NCBI GenBank assembly: GCA_046565505.1
Contig: JBKHYJ010000096.1
Coordinates: 33,077 to 97,076 of the forward strand
DNA length: 64,000 bases
Reading direction: 5' to 3'
Source: JBKHYJ01 sp046565505
Lineage (GTDB): Bacteria > Acidobacteriota > Blastocatellia > UBA7656
How positions within the stretch are numbered: position 1 is the stretch's first letter; every line of letters starts with the position of its first letter. Below are positions 55,701-64,000 of this stretch, in pieces. The notes under the pieces were generated by a model. That model was not told the origin of the DNA, did no database searches, and worked only from the letters and a program-made list of their open reading frames with translations. The translations under genes and the position numbers were made by a program.

Positions 55701-58700
55701 AGGCGGAAAGCCGAACGCGCCGGGACCACCTGCGGCCTGTCCGCCCCCGCCCCCGAAGCTCAAACTGCCGCCCCCGCTCCCGCCCGAGGCGAGGCTGCCC
55801 AGGTCCAGGTTGGTCGTGTATTCGCCTTCAGGAATGGTGATGGTACCGCTGAGCACCTGCCTGTCGGGATTGCCCGCGAGCGCGAGGTCTGCGTTAACGA
55901 TCGCTTCCGCCCCTTGATACAGAACGGTCATGTTGTTGGCCGCGACCGCGAGCCGCCAGTCATTGGGGCGGAACCCATTAAGTGTCACCGTCCCATTCGC
56001 GCTGACCGTGCCCTCGTTGGCGCGGGCCGTAAAGCTCTCAAGGGTGATCCTGTCCCCCGCAAGAACGATCCTGCCATTACCTGCCTCGATCTCGACCGGC
56101 AAATCGACGCCGGAGAATGAAAGATTAGTCAGTCGAATCTCGCCGGCTAGCCTTGGGTCGCTCAGGGTGCCTTCAAGCCGCGTGTCAATCGCGACCGTCC
56201 CGCCCAGGAAGAGGTCAGGGCTTAACTGCCCGAGCGCGTCGAGGTTGGCCGTCCCGTTCAATGTGAACCCGAGGCGCGAGCCCCCGCTCAAGCCGAGCAT
56301 GCCGCCGAGTCTAAGGTCGAAGCCCTGGCCCGAGATGCGTGTCTGAGCGAGCGTAACTTGAGAGTTGTTTAAGGCCACCATGAGCGGGGTTTGAATATTT
56401 ATCGTTCGCCCCTTCGCCTGGAGCGATACTCTGTCTAGCGTGAGATTGCCGCTCAGACGTTCGAGAGTCATTTCTCCGCGCTCGTTCAATATAGGTCCGC
56501 CGACGCGCAACCTGCCGTTGAGCACGCCGGCGACCGAGGACGCGAGGCCGGGGGCGAAGGCGGCGACCAGCGGCCCGATCTCAAAATCAGTCAGCTCCGT
56601 CTGTACGTCTATCGGCCTGCCGGGGCGGCGTAATTCGATGCTCGCGCGCACCGCCTGCGGCCTTCCGGTTATGCCTGTGATGAGGTCAACATCAACGCGG
56701 CCGCCGGGGTTAGTGTGCGCCGTCAGGCTGAGCTGGCCCGCGTCGCGGCCGTTGACGGTAACGCCCTGACCCTGCGCCGTTAACTCGACCTGTAGCTCTC
56801 CCAGGTCGTTCGTATTCCCGCTGGCCTGGAACGTGGCATTGGCGACTCCCGTCACGGACGCCGTTGCGTTGAGCGACGACGCCACTTGATTGAGGTCAAC
56901 GTCGTCCGCGCGGCCCTGTAACTGAAAGCTGTTGCTCTTCAGATCATAATTGCCGGTGGCCGTCAGCCTGCCTTGAGCCAGCCGCAGCTCCGCCGCGTCG
57001 AGCCTCGCCGTTCTCCCGTCAAAGATGAGGCTGGCCGTCGCTACTTGCGCGGACTGCCCCGCCACCTTCCCATCGACTAGATTGACCTTAGCCGTCCCGA
57101 CGGGTGAGCCGGGCAAGCCTGTCAAATGGGCCTCACCTGAAATGACGCCCGAGATGATTTCTTGCTGGCTCGACAGCCCGGCCGCCGCGGCCAGAGTATC
57201 AACATTGATGCCGTCTATCGTGGCGTCGAGCCGGCCTTCGGTGGCTGCGGCCGCACGGGGCGCGGCGTAAGTGAATTTCGCGGTGCCGCCATCGGTCGTG
57301 GCTAGCGTCCCATTCTCAAAGGCGATCTCTGTCGGCGTGAAGCGCGCGTGGCCTGACAAGCTTCCGATGGTTTGATCGCGAAGCCCTACGCTAGACGCAT
57401 TCAGGTCGGCCTCGATTGCCGGGTCGCTGAGTGGGCCCCTCACCTGGCCTTCTAAACGGAGATCGCCGGCGAGGCGAGGCTTGAAGTCGGCCACGGCTTT
57501 CTCTACGCCTTCTATTGAGTAAGCGAGGGTCTGCAATTCTTCCGCGCGCGTTGACGTGAGAGAGAATCGCAGGTCCGAGTTACCCTTGGGCGAGATCAAT
57601 CCGCTGGCCGTCAAATGAGAAGCATCAGTCGCAAGCTCCAGTTGGTTTATGTTGAAGACGCCGCGTTGCGCTCTAATATCAACGTCGCCGTTTACGGGAA
57701 TGACGCTGGCGGTTTGCGTAGTCTCGCCGCTCAAGTGCGCGGTGATAGTGCCGCTCACAGCGTTGAAGTTGGCCCCGGGCCAACTGACATTTAGCTGACC
57801 GTTCAAGGTCCCGGCGAGCGGGGCGTCATTTACCTTCAGCAGGCCGAATAGTTCGTTGGTCCTGAGCCCGTTCAGGCTTGCGGTCAAGCGGGAAGCGCCG
57901 CCGGCAGTCTGCACCACGACATCACCGGAGGCGGTGCCGCCCAAAAGAGAAGCATTGAATTTATGGAGCGCAACCGCGCTGTTGTCTGCGACCAGTTGAC
58001 CCTGTGCGGGGCCGAACTGCGCGCCAGACATCCTGCCGCCATTTATCCGAAGGCCGGCCGTGACTCTATACCGCCCTCCGCCAACCTCGGCCGCAACGCC
58101 CCTGAGCGCGATCCCCGCCACCTGCCCCTCGGGCAGCGTCAGTCGTGTAGCGGTTACCTGTTCCGCTCTGGCCTGTGTGCGCCCTTCGAGCATGCTCGCA
58201 TTCACGCCTCGCAACGCGATTCCAGTGAGCTGACCCTGCGGCAGCGTCAAACGGGAGATGGCCGCAAGCGGCACGGTCGCCTGAATGCGCCCGGCATTAA
58301 ACTCCCCGCCCGGAGAACTGAGCGTCACGCCTGAGAGCCGGTTGCGCTGCGCCGCTACGGAGTCCGCCGTCGCGCGACTTCCCGCAAACGTTATTCGCTG
58401 CCCGTCAGACTCGATTTTGATATCGTCTACGCTCGCGCCGCGCACTCGCGCGTCTGACATGGCGAACTCATCCGATGTCAGGCCGCCGCTGACTCGAAAG
58501 CGCGCGGCCTCCCCGCCTACGCGCCCGTCGAAGGCGGCCGAGCCTTGCAGTCCCGTATCCGGCGCGAAGACTCGCGCGGCTTCCTGTAGAGCCGCGCGTA
58601 CCTGAAGATTGAAGTTGTACCGGGGCGTGTTGTAGTCCTCCACCCGGCCGCCGCCCGTGACTTCCCCTAGCGGAGAACGTAGGGAGAATCGTTCGATGTC

Positions 58701-59414
58701 GGCCGCGGCGTCACCCAGATGGGCGGCCACATCAATATTATCAAGGGTTGTCTCGCGGCCTTCGTAGCTGACACGCCCGGCGCTCGTGGCGAATTTCAGG
58801 TCAACCGCGGCGCTCCCCGGAATCGGCTGGGCATTAGCCTTTAAATTCCCCAACTCTGCGGCAATCCTGCGCGCCTCATCATTGAAGTGGAGCGTGCCGC
58901 TGTTGAGCGTTCCGACCAGGGTTGAGAAATCGAACGTGATGCGGCTAGGCGCGCTCGGCGGCGGCGCATGCAAGCCGGCGAAATTTGATTGGCCCTGCGC
59001 GTCGGTCTGGACGTAAGCCTGGAGGTTATCGAGGTCGAGTCGTTTAAAGATCACCTCGCGCCTTAGACGCAACGCGAAAGGATTTGGTATCTCGACGACG
59101 AGTTCGGCGCGGTCAACCGCCGCGATAAGCTGCCCGGTCTCCTGGTTGTAAAGTTTTACGTCTCGGACGCTGGCCGTTCGCACCCCCCATGCGAGGTCGA
59201 GCGCGCCTATCTCAGCGCGTATTCCGTACTCTGAAAGCGCAGCTTGTACCTGGTTGGTGATGTAAAGGTTGAGCCGCCCTGAACGGATGTAGTATAAACC
59301 GCCAAGGCCCAGCCCCAGCAGAAGTAATAGGACTATAACCCCCGCGATTATTATTCTTTTGTGACGTGCGGCCCAGTTGGCGCCGGACGCGGGTAGTTCA
59401 GGTGTCTGACTCAT
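52704..59414 (-). CDS. TamB-TamA fusion: translocation/assembly module and Omp85 outer-membrane barrel in one chain
   Basis: 2236 residues. N-terminal inner-membrane anchor (IIIAGVIVLLLLLGLGLGGLYYI, about 20-42), then about 1450 residues of AsmA/TamB-type beta-taco repeats (LTNLSFSGVDLPVEIEAGNGRI and similar) ending in the DUF490/TamB core (ITGRVAVEGGTIKFRSQRYDITTGT). A proline/alanine linker (about 1490-1520) leads to POTRA domains (about 1545-1840; YDVQPGQRLDLDDIRIEG, FQVEEGPRSTISDVAFKGN, YDIAEGTRAVVSEIEITGQ) and an Omp85 barrel (about 1850-2236) with the motif SQRFFSGGATTLRGF and a C-terminal Phe. In proteobacteria TamA and TamB are separate proteins that act together in outer-membrane biogenesis and lipid transport. 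Here one polypeptide would span the whole envelope. Confidence 0.9.
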   Translation of the reverse strand: MSQTPELPASGANWAARHKRIIIAGVIVLLLLLGLGLGGLYYIRSGRLNLYITNQVQAALSEYGIRAEIGALDLAWGVRTASVRDVKLYNQETGQLIAAVDRAELVVEIPNPFALRLRREVIFKRLDLDNLQAYVQTDAQGQSNFAGLHAPPPSAPSRITFDFSTLVGTLNSGTLHFNDEARRIAAELGNLKANAQPIPGSAAVDLKFATSAGRVSYEGRETTLDNIDVAAHLGDAAADIERFSLRSPLGEVTGGGRVEDYNTPRYNFNLQVRAALQEAARVFAPDTGLQGSAAFDGRVGGEAARFRVSGGLTSDEFAMSDARVRGASVDDIKIESDGQRITFAGSRATADSVAAQRNRLSGVTLSSPGGEFNAGRIQATVPLAAISRLTLPQGQLTGIALRGVNASMLEGRTQARAEQVTATRLTLPEGQVAGIALRGVAAEVGGGRYRVTAGLRINGGRMSGAQFGPAQGQLVADNSAVALHKFNASLLGGTASGDVVVQTAGGASRLTASLNGLRTNELFGLLKVNDAPLAGTLNGQLNVSWPGANFNAVSGTITAHLSGETTQTASVIPVNGDVDIRAQRGVFNINQLELATDASHLTASGLISPKGNSDLRFSLTSTRAEELQTLAYSIEGVEKAVADFKPRLAGDLRLEGQVRGPLSDPAIEADLNASSVGLRDQTIGSLSGHARFTPTEIAFENGTLATTDGGTAKFTYAAPRAAAATEGRLDATIDGINVDTLAAAAGLSSQQEIISGVISGEAHLTGLPGSPVGTAKVNLVDGKVAGQSAQVATASLIFDGRTARLDAAELRLAQGRLTATGNYDLKSNSFQLQGRADDVDLNQVASSLNATASVTGVANATFQASGNTNDLGELQVELTAQGQGVTVNGRDAGQLSLTAHTNPGGRVDVDLITGITGRPQAVRASIELRRPGRPIDVQTELTDFEIGPLVAAFAPGLASSVAGVLNGRLRVGGPILNERGEMTLERLSGNLTLDRVSLQAKGRTINIQTPLMVALNNSQVTLAQTRISGQGFDLRLGGMLGLSGGSRLGFTLNGTANLDALGQLSPDLFLGGTVAIDTRLEGTLSDPRLAGEIRLTNLSFSGVDLPVEIEAGNGRIVLAGDRITLESFTARANEGTVSANGTVTLNGFRPNDWRLAVAANNMTVLYQGAEAIVNADLALAGNPDRQVLSGTITIPEGEYTTNLDLGSLASGGSGGGSLSFGGGGGQAAGGPGAFGFPPVNLDLRIEAPNSLLIRNEQINTVGTAALTVGGTLNDPAITGRVAVEGGTIKFRSQRYDITTGTLDFPAGGATPLVNVLTEGDVSGYHVYVGLTGPIDAMEVTLRSDPDLPRSEILSLVATGRTDSSTLGSQDILASGFGTAASLLSEEFISQPAQSLLGLNRFQIDPVLEPNSNPAARLTIGKQLTRDLAFTYSTNVGSEQDQSALVEYTLSNRFSGLASYTQGGTIANGGRTDSAFTIEVRGRRRFSLGFRPTASTVPGAGGATPAPPPRARRALPPAEVTLDKPGEIKLSDRKLRELIPVETEGFSRPLARLGERNLANYLQEKGYFFATVRSRCEPADCSGPEVHLIYDVQPGQRLDLDDIRIEGTDQVSVSDVSDDLQSKEASFFGRVPFVKNLPLIGGLARGITSNDRIRRDRETIRARLADLGFRSARVTSRIDTRPQSEDMVIVFQVEEGPRSTISDVAFKGNTVLASTELRQNVAVKDGEPFSPTQAREAARQIKSTYADQGFLDATTQYTIIDVAPDRVRLEYDIAEGTRAVVSEIEITGQSKTREASIRRFLAFKPGDVLTPATIRRTQRDLFATGAFSEVNIRPEPITGNDATARRVTVQVTESKPLLMVYGLGYSTDEGPRGLLQLTDTNLFGRANSISLRTRASLREQLAQLQYTDLRVFGSEWAATVSAFFDRNSNLRTFTQRRLVGGGTAPNNGPGFGINRFVAFLQAERKFSDITSLRLRYSIENTKLFNVQNIPLEEIARNETAIRLGLFSAGLTRDSRDSALNPTRGQLASFEHSVAARPFGGNEAFNKSFANYQHYRTLPETTPLLRNTVLAFAARIGLAAPFSVRGTGPGGEITDVDRLLPISQRFFSGGATTLRGFKFEQAGPQGILEPRNADELPTLVPLGGDALVVFNFELRYPLTRQLRFVPFYDLGNVFRKVSDISFGGMTHSIGAGLRFNTPIGPVGIDYGYLLDPPMFTSASGVILRQPRGVIHIRFGQTF

Positions 59415-60185
59415 GAACGATGATTCACGAAAAATGAGAGAACTAGGAAGGCGTCCTCAAGGAACACTAGCACGACTTATAAAAGGATGTAAACAGCGTG
59501 AGTTTAAAGAATCTATAGTATTTGCTGTGGGTGGTCATCTCTAGCTGATGGGATAATATCGCCCATGCACGGCAACTTCCGTGAGTGCGAAGACGCCATC
59601 AAATAGGGGGAGGCAGTTATTATAAACGCCTCGAATGAAGCGGTCGGCTGAAGCGGTCGGCAGCAGCACCGTTGCATAAGCGGCTATACATTTTACGCAA
59701 GCCACCGCGAGTCCGATAACATCGCCCTAAGTAGATTCGTGTAATCTGAGTATGCGGCGCGATGAGGAAAGATAGAAGTCTGGTTTTCCTTTCCACTTCA
59801 ATCCCGATGTATATGAGCTTTGTCGAGCTAGATTATCAGACTCGGCGAGAAGCCCGATTGTTTTGCTTAGCACAGATCACTTAGAGTTGTAGCGTAAGCT
59901 TCGGAAGGACGAAGGACTATCGGGAAGCAGATAGAATGAAGTAGTTAACCCTATGCCGCCAGAATTGCTTTCCCTACTTGTGACGGTCCTTCCTTGCTGA
60001 GTGCTAGCTTCGAGCTGTGGCAATGCCCCTTCTCATCTCATGGGCCAATTCAATCCTGCTGATAACCGCTCCCGCAATCCTGGGCCGTCCGAACTCCGGT
60101 GCCGTATATACGCGCTGCTCTATTGGAAGCTTTCAATAAACTTTCGCTTGATCGGACCCAAACGACAGCCTACAATCGAGCCAGG
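59415..60185. other. Intergenic region upstream of the TamB-TamA gene
   Basis: About 770 bp, A/T-richer than the genes around it, without a credible ORF. A perfect tandem 13-bp duplication TGAAGCGGTCGGC lies at 59636-59661. No hairpin or RNA gene recognised. It should hold promoters for the minus-strand giant gene and the plus-strand coiled-coil gene. Confidence 0.5.
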
Positions 60186-60530
60186 ATGAGCGGCGATAAC
60201 ATTCAGCGTCAAATCGAGTTCTTACTTGAGCACCAGGCGAAGATAAGCGCAGACATAGAGCAGCATTCGGAGCAGATAAGATTGCTCACCAATGACGTTC
60301 AATCGCTCGCCTCAACTATAGACAGGATACAAGAGCAGATGGAGACCGACCGCGTAGATACTCGCGAAGTCTTAAACAGCGTAATCGCAGAGATGCGCGA
60401 GGGCTTCAATAAACTTATTCTGAGCAATGAGGTGACGCGCGATCTTGCTAGCAAAGTCGCGTCACTGGAAGTTCAAACTAGCCAGCGCGTGACGGGGCTT
60501 GAGCGGCGCGTCACCGACCTCGAATCCTAG
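60186..60530 (+). CDS. Small coiled-coil protein
   Basis: 114 residues from ATG 60186, cytoplasmic, no signal or membrane segment. Nearly the whole chain is heptad-rich helix (IEFLLEHQAKISADIEQHSEQIRLL ... VASLEVQTSQRVTGLERRVTDLES). Function not recognised. It and the broken gene at 52350 flank the TamB-TamA gene on either side; both belong to short coiled-coil proteins that appear repeatedly in this type of genome, but relation to each other is not established. Confidence 0.6.
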   Translation: MSGDNIQRQIEFLLEHQAKISADIEQHSEQIRLLTNDVQSLASTIDRIQEQMETDRVDTREVLNSVIAEMREGFNKLILSNEVTRDLASKVASLEVQTSQRVTGLERRVTDLES

Positions 60531-60642
60531 CATCAGACCTCCTGCCCCCTCCCCAATGACTATGCGAGCTATCACGACCTAGCCGCAGGACCGCGGGACC
60601 TGAGCGCAAGGTGATTCTTCATCTCAGCGCGTGACACCCTTC

Positions 60643-61320
60643 CTAATCGGGTCTCGTTAATTTCGCTTTTTTCGCCAATAGAATTTCGCGCCAGCTATCC
60701 GACAGTAAGCTACAGGCGGCTAGGGCCTCCATCTGATCTAAACTGCTTTTGCTCCCATAAAGAATGTGATTCGCCAGTGATACGGTCCACTCGGGATATG
60801 GCCTCTCAAGCACCTCCACACGTGTTCCCGCCTCAACGTATCCTTCCTTTATCACCCTGCAATACCACCCGGTCAGGCCGGTCTCCTCCATCCGGGTCGC
60901 AAACTCCTTCCTCTGCCACCACCTCGACAGCCTCCAACAAGGCGGACGCGGCTGGGATATCTGCAAGTCGACTTCTCCGATTCGGAATGTGTCGCCTATG
61001 CACGCTTGATCTTCCAGTTGTCCCCGAATGGTAAAATTCTCCGCGAACGACCCATAGCCGAGTTCCGGCAGGCTCAACTCGCGTTGCCAGTAGGAGTAGT
61101 GCTCCCAGGGGTAAACGCACACTACTTTTTCCGGGCCCCCATGCGTCCTGGCGCCCGCGCGGTCCCCGTCAATGTTCGTCTTGCCGACCCACACGGCCCC
61201 CGTGACCGGCTGCTTAAAAAAGGCTGTCGTCCATGCCTGCGGTCCAGAGCCCGTTACGTCCGCGGTGGCCCACGCCTGAGGCAGACCGACCTGTATCGAG
61301 AGTAGTTGTATTTGACTCAT
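60643..61320 (-). CDS. yiiM: MOSC-domain protein (YiiM-like)
   Basis: 225 residues from ATG 61320; an upstream TTG is also open. MOSC fold (beta-strand domain of molybdenum-cofactor sulfurases) with the conserved cysteine in QPRPPCWRLSRW, DGDRAGARTHGGPEKVVCVYP near the N-terminus and a C-terminal three-helix domain, the YiiM architecture. YiiM of E. coli reduces N-hydroxylated compounds using molybdenum cofactor; the same role is likely here. Stand-alone gene. Confidence 0.9.
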   Translation of the reverse strand: MSQIQLLSIQVGLPQAWATADVTGSGPQAWTTAFFKQPVTGAVWVGKTNIDGDRAGARTHGGPEKVVCVYPWEHYSYWQRELSLPELGYGSFAENFTIRGQLEDQACIGDTFRIGEVDLQISQPRPPCWRLSRWWQRKEFATRMEETGLTGWYCRVIKEGYVEAGTRVEVLERPYPEWTVSLANHILYGSKSSLDQMEALAACSLLSDSWREILLAKKAKLTRPD

Positions 61321-61882
61321 CAAGTTAGCTTCCAGAAGACTCCCAAGGCTCGGGCGTTAACGCGGAAGAGACGTCAGGCTACGTCCGAAACGTCGCTCGC
61401 GTATGATACATATGTTACAGAATATGCAAGGGGCCGCGCCAGCTAAATGTGCCGGTATATATCTCGTGAACGGCGCGGCCTATCAAGCTCGCGCAAGCTT
61501 AGACCAGTTAATCGCACCACATCTCAGCAAAGTCAGGAGCCAAGCTCATGCCTCGCCGGCGCCACCAGGCGCGAAATGCAGCTTGCGTAATCGAAATAAC
61601 TTAACGGGACTTCCATTTTACAACGAAATTGATTACACTTTGGCTTCACTGCGTCGCGTTGCCTGATGTATGCGGGATGATGATATGAACGCCCGCCGAT
61701 CACGAATAACATTCTCCGAGTTTTCGCAACACGCGAGGACGTAACAGCCGGCGTTTAAAATGTAATGACTGCCCTGCGGGCAGGTCATTTCGTGAGATGT
61801 ATCACGTTCAACCGGATCCTGGTCTCAACTCAAGACCAGGGAAGCGGCAAGGGCTCTGCCGCAGCCGCGTCGAGATATTCGT
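61321..61882. other. Intergenic region before the solo glycosyltransferase
   Basis: About 560 bp. The last 120 bp hold three consecutive hairpins. An 87-codon ORF at 61403 has no recognisable features and was not accepted. Confidence 0.5.
61764..61862 (+). promoter_or_regulatory. Structured leader with three hairpins upstream of the glycosyltransferase
   Basis: Hairpin 1 (61764-61789): AATGAC/GTCATT and TGCCC/GGGCA with one bulged G and a three-base loop. Hairpin 2 (61818-61840): perfect CCTGGTCT-N7-AGACCAGG. Hairpin 3 (61844-61862): perfect GCGGCA-N7-TGCCGC. All lie within 120 bp of the ATG at 61883, which lacks a good Shine-Dalgarno site. Could be a terminator array for an upstream transcript or a regulatory leader. 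Confidence 0.5.
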
Positions 61883-62860
61883 ATGCGTCTATTGATTGCT
61901 TCGCCTCATAGATACCCCGCCCTTCGCGAAGAGGGGAGCGGCCGGCATCCCAAGCCTTTACCTTCCGGCTCCGGGTACTTGATTCACGACCTGCTAGTAA
62001 AGGGTTTGGCGGAATTGGGCCATGACGTTTTCTATCTGCTGCGCAAAGGAGCGGATAAACCCTTGCCCGCCGGAGTCACTCTTGCTTCTGAGCCGGGAAT
62101 GGAAGCCGACGTGCTTCACACAATCGCGGGTTTCGACGAAGACCTGATCAAGGAGCGCCAGGCCAGCGGCAAGCCCTGGGTGACCACCTGTCATATAGAC
62201 GCCCAATCGCTCGGGCAGGAGAGAGAGCGGACGACGGAGAATTGGATTTTTTGTTCCAGGACTCTGGCCGAGCTGTACGGCAGCACACGGTACGTCTTGA
62301 ATGGCGTAGACCCTTCCGAATACATATTCTCAGAGTCGAAAGACGACTACTTTCTTTTCATGTCAACAACGTACTGGAGCGTGAAGAAGGGACTGGACGT
62401 GGCCCTCTCTCTATCGAGCCAGCTAGGTTTCAAGCTGGTAGTCGCGGGGACCGGACTGACCTACGAAAGCATAAACATGGTCGCGGACATGTGCGCGAAA
62501 GTCGGCGCGGAGTACGTGGGTGACGTGAGGGGGCGACAGAAAGCGGAACTGCTTGCCGGGGCAAGAGCGCTGCTCTTCCCTACGAAGGTTAACGAAGCAT
62601 TCGGGACCGTAATGTCGGAAGCCTTGATGTCAGGCACCCCCGTCATATGCAGCGACAGAGGCGTCTGCCCGGAGATTATCTCTCCTGATGTGGGATTCGT
62701 GTGCAAGGACTACGACGATTACATCGCCGCGGTCAATAACATCGCCCGCATCTCTCCCGGCGCATGTCGTGAGAGGGCGATGAGAGAGTATCATTACTTG
62801 AAAATGGCGGCCAATTATGTTGTCGAGTATCAAAAGGAGATCGCCCGGAATGACAATTGA
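61883..62860 (+). CDS. Solo glycosyltransferase family 4
   Basis: 325 residues, GT-B fold. N-terminal PLPSGSGYLIHDLLVKGLAELGH, donor-domain motif NEAFGTVMSEALMSGTPVICSD (E-x7-E form) and NGVDPSEYIF at the junction. Outside the main exopolysaccharide cluster and not in an operon. Donor and acceptor unknown. Its start is placed by homology to the usual N-terminus (MRLLIASPHRYPAL) as no ribosome site is visible. Confidence 0.88.
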   Translation: MRLLIASPHRYPALREEGSGRHPKPLPSGSGYLIHDLLVKGLAELGHDVFYLLRKGADKPLPAGVTLASEPGMEADVLHTIAGFDEDLIKERQASGKPWVTTCHIDAQSLGQERERTTENWIFCSRTLAELYGSTRYVLNGVDPSEYIFSESKDDYFLFMSTTYWSVKKGLDVALSLSSQLGFKLVVAGTGLTYESINMVADMCAKVGAEYVGDVRGRQKAELLAGARALLFPTKVNEAFGTVMSEALMSGTPVICSDRGVCPEIISPDVGFVCKDYDDYIAAVNNIARISPGACRERAMREYHYLKMAANYVVEYQKEIARNDN

Positions 62861-63121
62861 AGAAGCCACGCGGGGTCAATCACCTGCGGTACGCCAGAGG
62901 TCGCCCGAGCCTTTTATATCGCCCGCATAGACCTGCGCGCGGATGGCGCGGGGCGCAGCCCTCGCGTTATTCTCCTCCGCCCGAATCCTGACGCGCAAGA
63001 GCGGGCCACGCGCCACGCGACTCAGGCGGACGCGCTCCGCCCCTCCACCCCTCAGGCCGCCGATGACAGCCGCAATACGGGCATCTAGAAAGCGCCGGGC
63101 GTAGCGCACAACGCCAGCCGT

Positions 63122-63523
63122 TCAGGCGTTCGGGTATGCGGCCACGACCTCTAACATGACGCGCGCTCCGGCCGGGAGAGCCGCCGCCGCGAGAGCCGTG
63201 CGGGCGGGCAGCGGGGTTACGCCCCGCCCCGGAAGCCAGGAGGAGTAGATCACGTCCACGGCCTTGAAGTCTTTGATGTCGGCCAGTATCAGGGTCACCT
63301 TGACGATGTCCGCAGGTGAACAGCCCGCCGCGTTCAGGATCGCTTCGATATTTGAAAGCATCCGGCGGGTCTGAGCTTCCAGGCCGTCTTCAAGCTTGCC
63401 GGTCTCCGGGTCCCTGCCCGTCTCGCCGGTCACGAAAACCAGATCGCCCGTCCTTATAGCCTGCGAATACGTGCCCAGCGCCGGCGGCGCCGCGTTCGTA
63501 GCGATGCGAATCTTATTGACCAT
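63122..63523 (-). CDS. RidA/YjgF/YER057c/UK114 family protein
   Basis: 133 residues. RidA deaminates reactive enamine/imine intermediates from PLP enzymes. Signature segments: APPALGTYSQAIRTGDLVFVTGETG at the N-terminus and the substrate-binding Arg in PARTALAAAALPAGARVMLEVVA. AGAGG lies upstream of the ATG. Forms a likely trimer in the cytosol. The gene upstream on the same strand (63567 onward) may share a transcript; the gap is about 43 bp. Confidence 0.92.
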   Translation of the reverse strand: MVNKIRIATNAAPPALGTYSQAIRTGDLVFVTGETGRDPETGKLEDGLEAQTRRMLSNIEAILNAAGCSPADIVKVTLILADIKDFKAVDVIYSSWLPGRGVTPLPARTALAAAALPAGARVMLEVVAAYPNA

Positions 63524-63566
63524 CTGACAATCCTCTTGCGGAGAAGTCTAACCAGACCTCTGAGAT

Positions 63567-64000
63567 TTATTTGTCCATCCGCTCCGCCCTGAGCGGGATC
63601 TCGAACTTAACTCTGACGGGCCCCCCGGCCATAGGCGCCAGGTCCAGGACCTGCGCAGACTGGCCCGGGTAGATGATCTGCACTACGACCACGTTGGTAG
63701 GGTTCGAGAACTCCAGGTCGAAGTAGTGGAATTCCGTTATATTGGAACAGTATATCCAGAGGTTGTTCTGGCCCCGAATCCACTCGCTGAAGCTATCGCT
63801 CTCCATCGGCTCGCTTCGGATTTCGAGCGGGACCTCGGACAAAATCTGTTTAGTCAAATCAAAGTGCTCGAAAGCGTACTGCCAGCTCTGCTCGTAGGGG
63901 CGCTTCGTCGAGCCGCGCTCCCGGGGCAGACAGCCCTTCTGTTTCAAGCAGATGTTCTCTTGCACGAATCGCTCTTTTTCGTTCTCGACCGGGTAATCCC
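63567..64000 (-). CDS. Unrecognised protein, 5' part beyond window edge
   Basis: At least 144 residues, open to the window edge without a stop, so the start lies outside; a GTG at 63965 is the first internal start in view but the frame upstream (DYPVENEKERF) is equally plausible coding. Contains WIRGQNNLWIYCSNITEF and a beta-rich C-terminal part (VQIIYPGQSAQVLDLAP). No family recognised. Same strand as the RidA gene. Confidence 0.6.
   Translation of the reverse strand, partial: DYPVENEKERFVQENICLKQKGCLPRERGSTKRPYEQSWQYAFEHFDLTKQILSEVPLEIRSEPMESDSFSEWIRGQNNLWIYCSNITEFHYFDLEFSNPTNVVVVQIIYPGQSAQVLDLAPMAGGPVRVKFEIPLRAERMDK

Noticed and set aside
55440..56120. 226-codon ORF and several others antisense to the TamB-TamA gene
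   Set aside because: High-GC shadow frames with arginine/alanine-rich sequence and no family signature.
61403..61666. 87-codon plus-strand ORF
   Set aside because: No domain, no signal, no ribosome site; composition not protein-like.
62876..63109. 77-codon minus-strand ORF
   Set aside because: Arginine/alanine-rich shadow sequence with no ribosome site or domain.

Overview
The window looks like a chromosomal piece of a GC-rich Gram-negative soil bacterium, most likely Acidobacteriota (Blastocatellia-like). The pointers are an outer-membrane TamB/TamA-type protein and an RND pump (two membranes), a carboxypeptidase-regulatory domain of the kind common at the N-terminus of acidobacterial TonB receptors sitting inside an alpha-2-macroglobulin, sigma-54 activators, and small coiled-coil proteins. 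No rRNA, tRNA or CRISPR array was seen. The taxonomic call is inference.

Layout. 1-7.2 kb: a GAF-GAF sigma-54 activator, then a candidate -24/-12 promoter, a STAS protein and an RND efflux pair (periplasmic adaptor plus AcrB-type permease, no outer-membrane factor). 7.2-10.5 kb: an AT-richer island holding an ExeA/TniB-type AAA ATPase translationally coupled (ATGA) to a winged-helix/zinc-finger protein. The second gene contains five TATATCTAG sites and a perfect 43-bp palindrome, an origin-in-initiator-like architecture and the best candidate here for an undescribed system. 10.5-18.5 kb: a secreted serine beta-lactamase-family hydrolase facing a giant alpha-2-macroglobulin with inserted pseudopilin-like repeats. 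18.5-19.7 kb: non-coding, with a 68-bp direct repeat.

19.7-38.6 kb: one long co-oriented exopolysaccharide cluster: TPR/carbohydrate-binding-like protein, O-antigen-ligase-like polymerase, Wza-type exporter, Wzz/BY-kinase, nucleotide-sugar epimerase, MurJ-like flippase, four glycosyltransferases, a second polymerase/ligase, asparagine synthase, methyltransferase and a FecR-like protein. It can assemble, flip, polymerise and export a lipid-linked glycan, but no priming phosphoglycosyltransferase is present in the window.

38.8-49.3 kb: two divergent secreted paralogues that look like degenerate metzincins; a signalling block (NtrC-type regulator, REC-HD-GYP phosphodiesterase, hybrid histidine kinase with a degenerate first receiver, membrane PAS protein with a zinc-ribbon-like tail) separated by strong hairpins; and an intact secreted metzincin. 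49.3-64 kb: PEP carboxylase, a frameshifted coiled-coil gene, a 2236-residue TamB-TamA fusion, a second coiled-coil gene, a YiiM-like MOSC protein, a solo glycosyltransferase behind a three-hairpin leader, a RidA protein and a gene running off the right edge.
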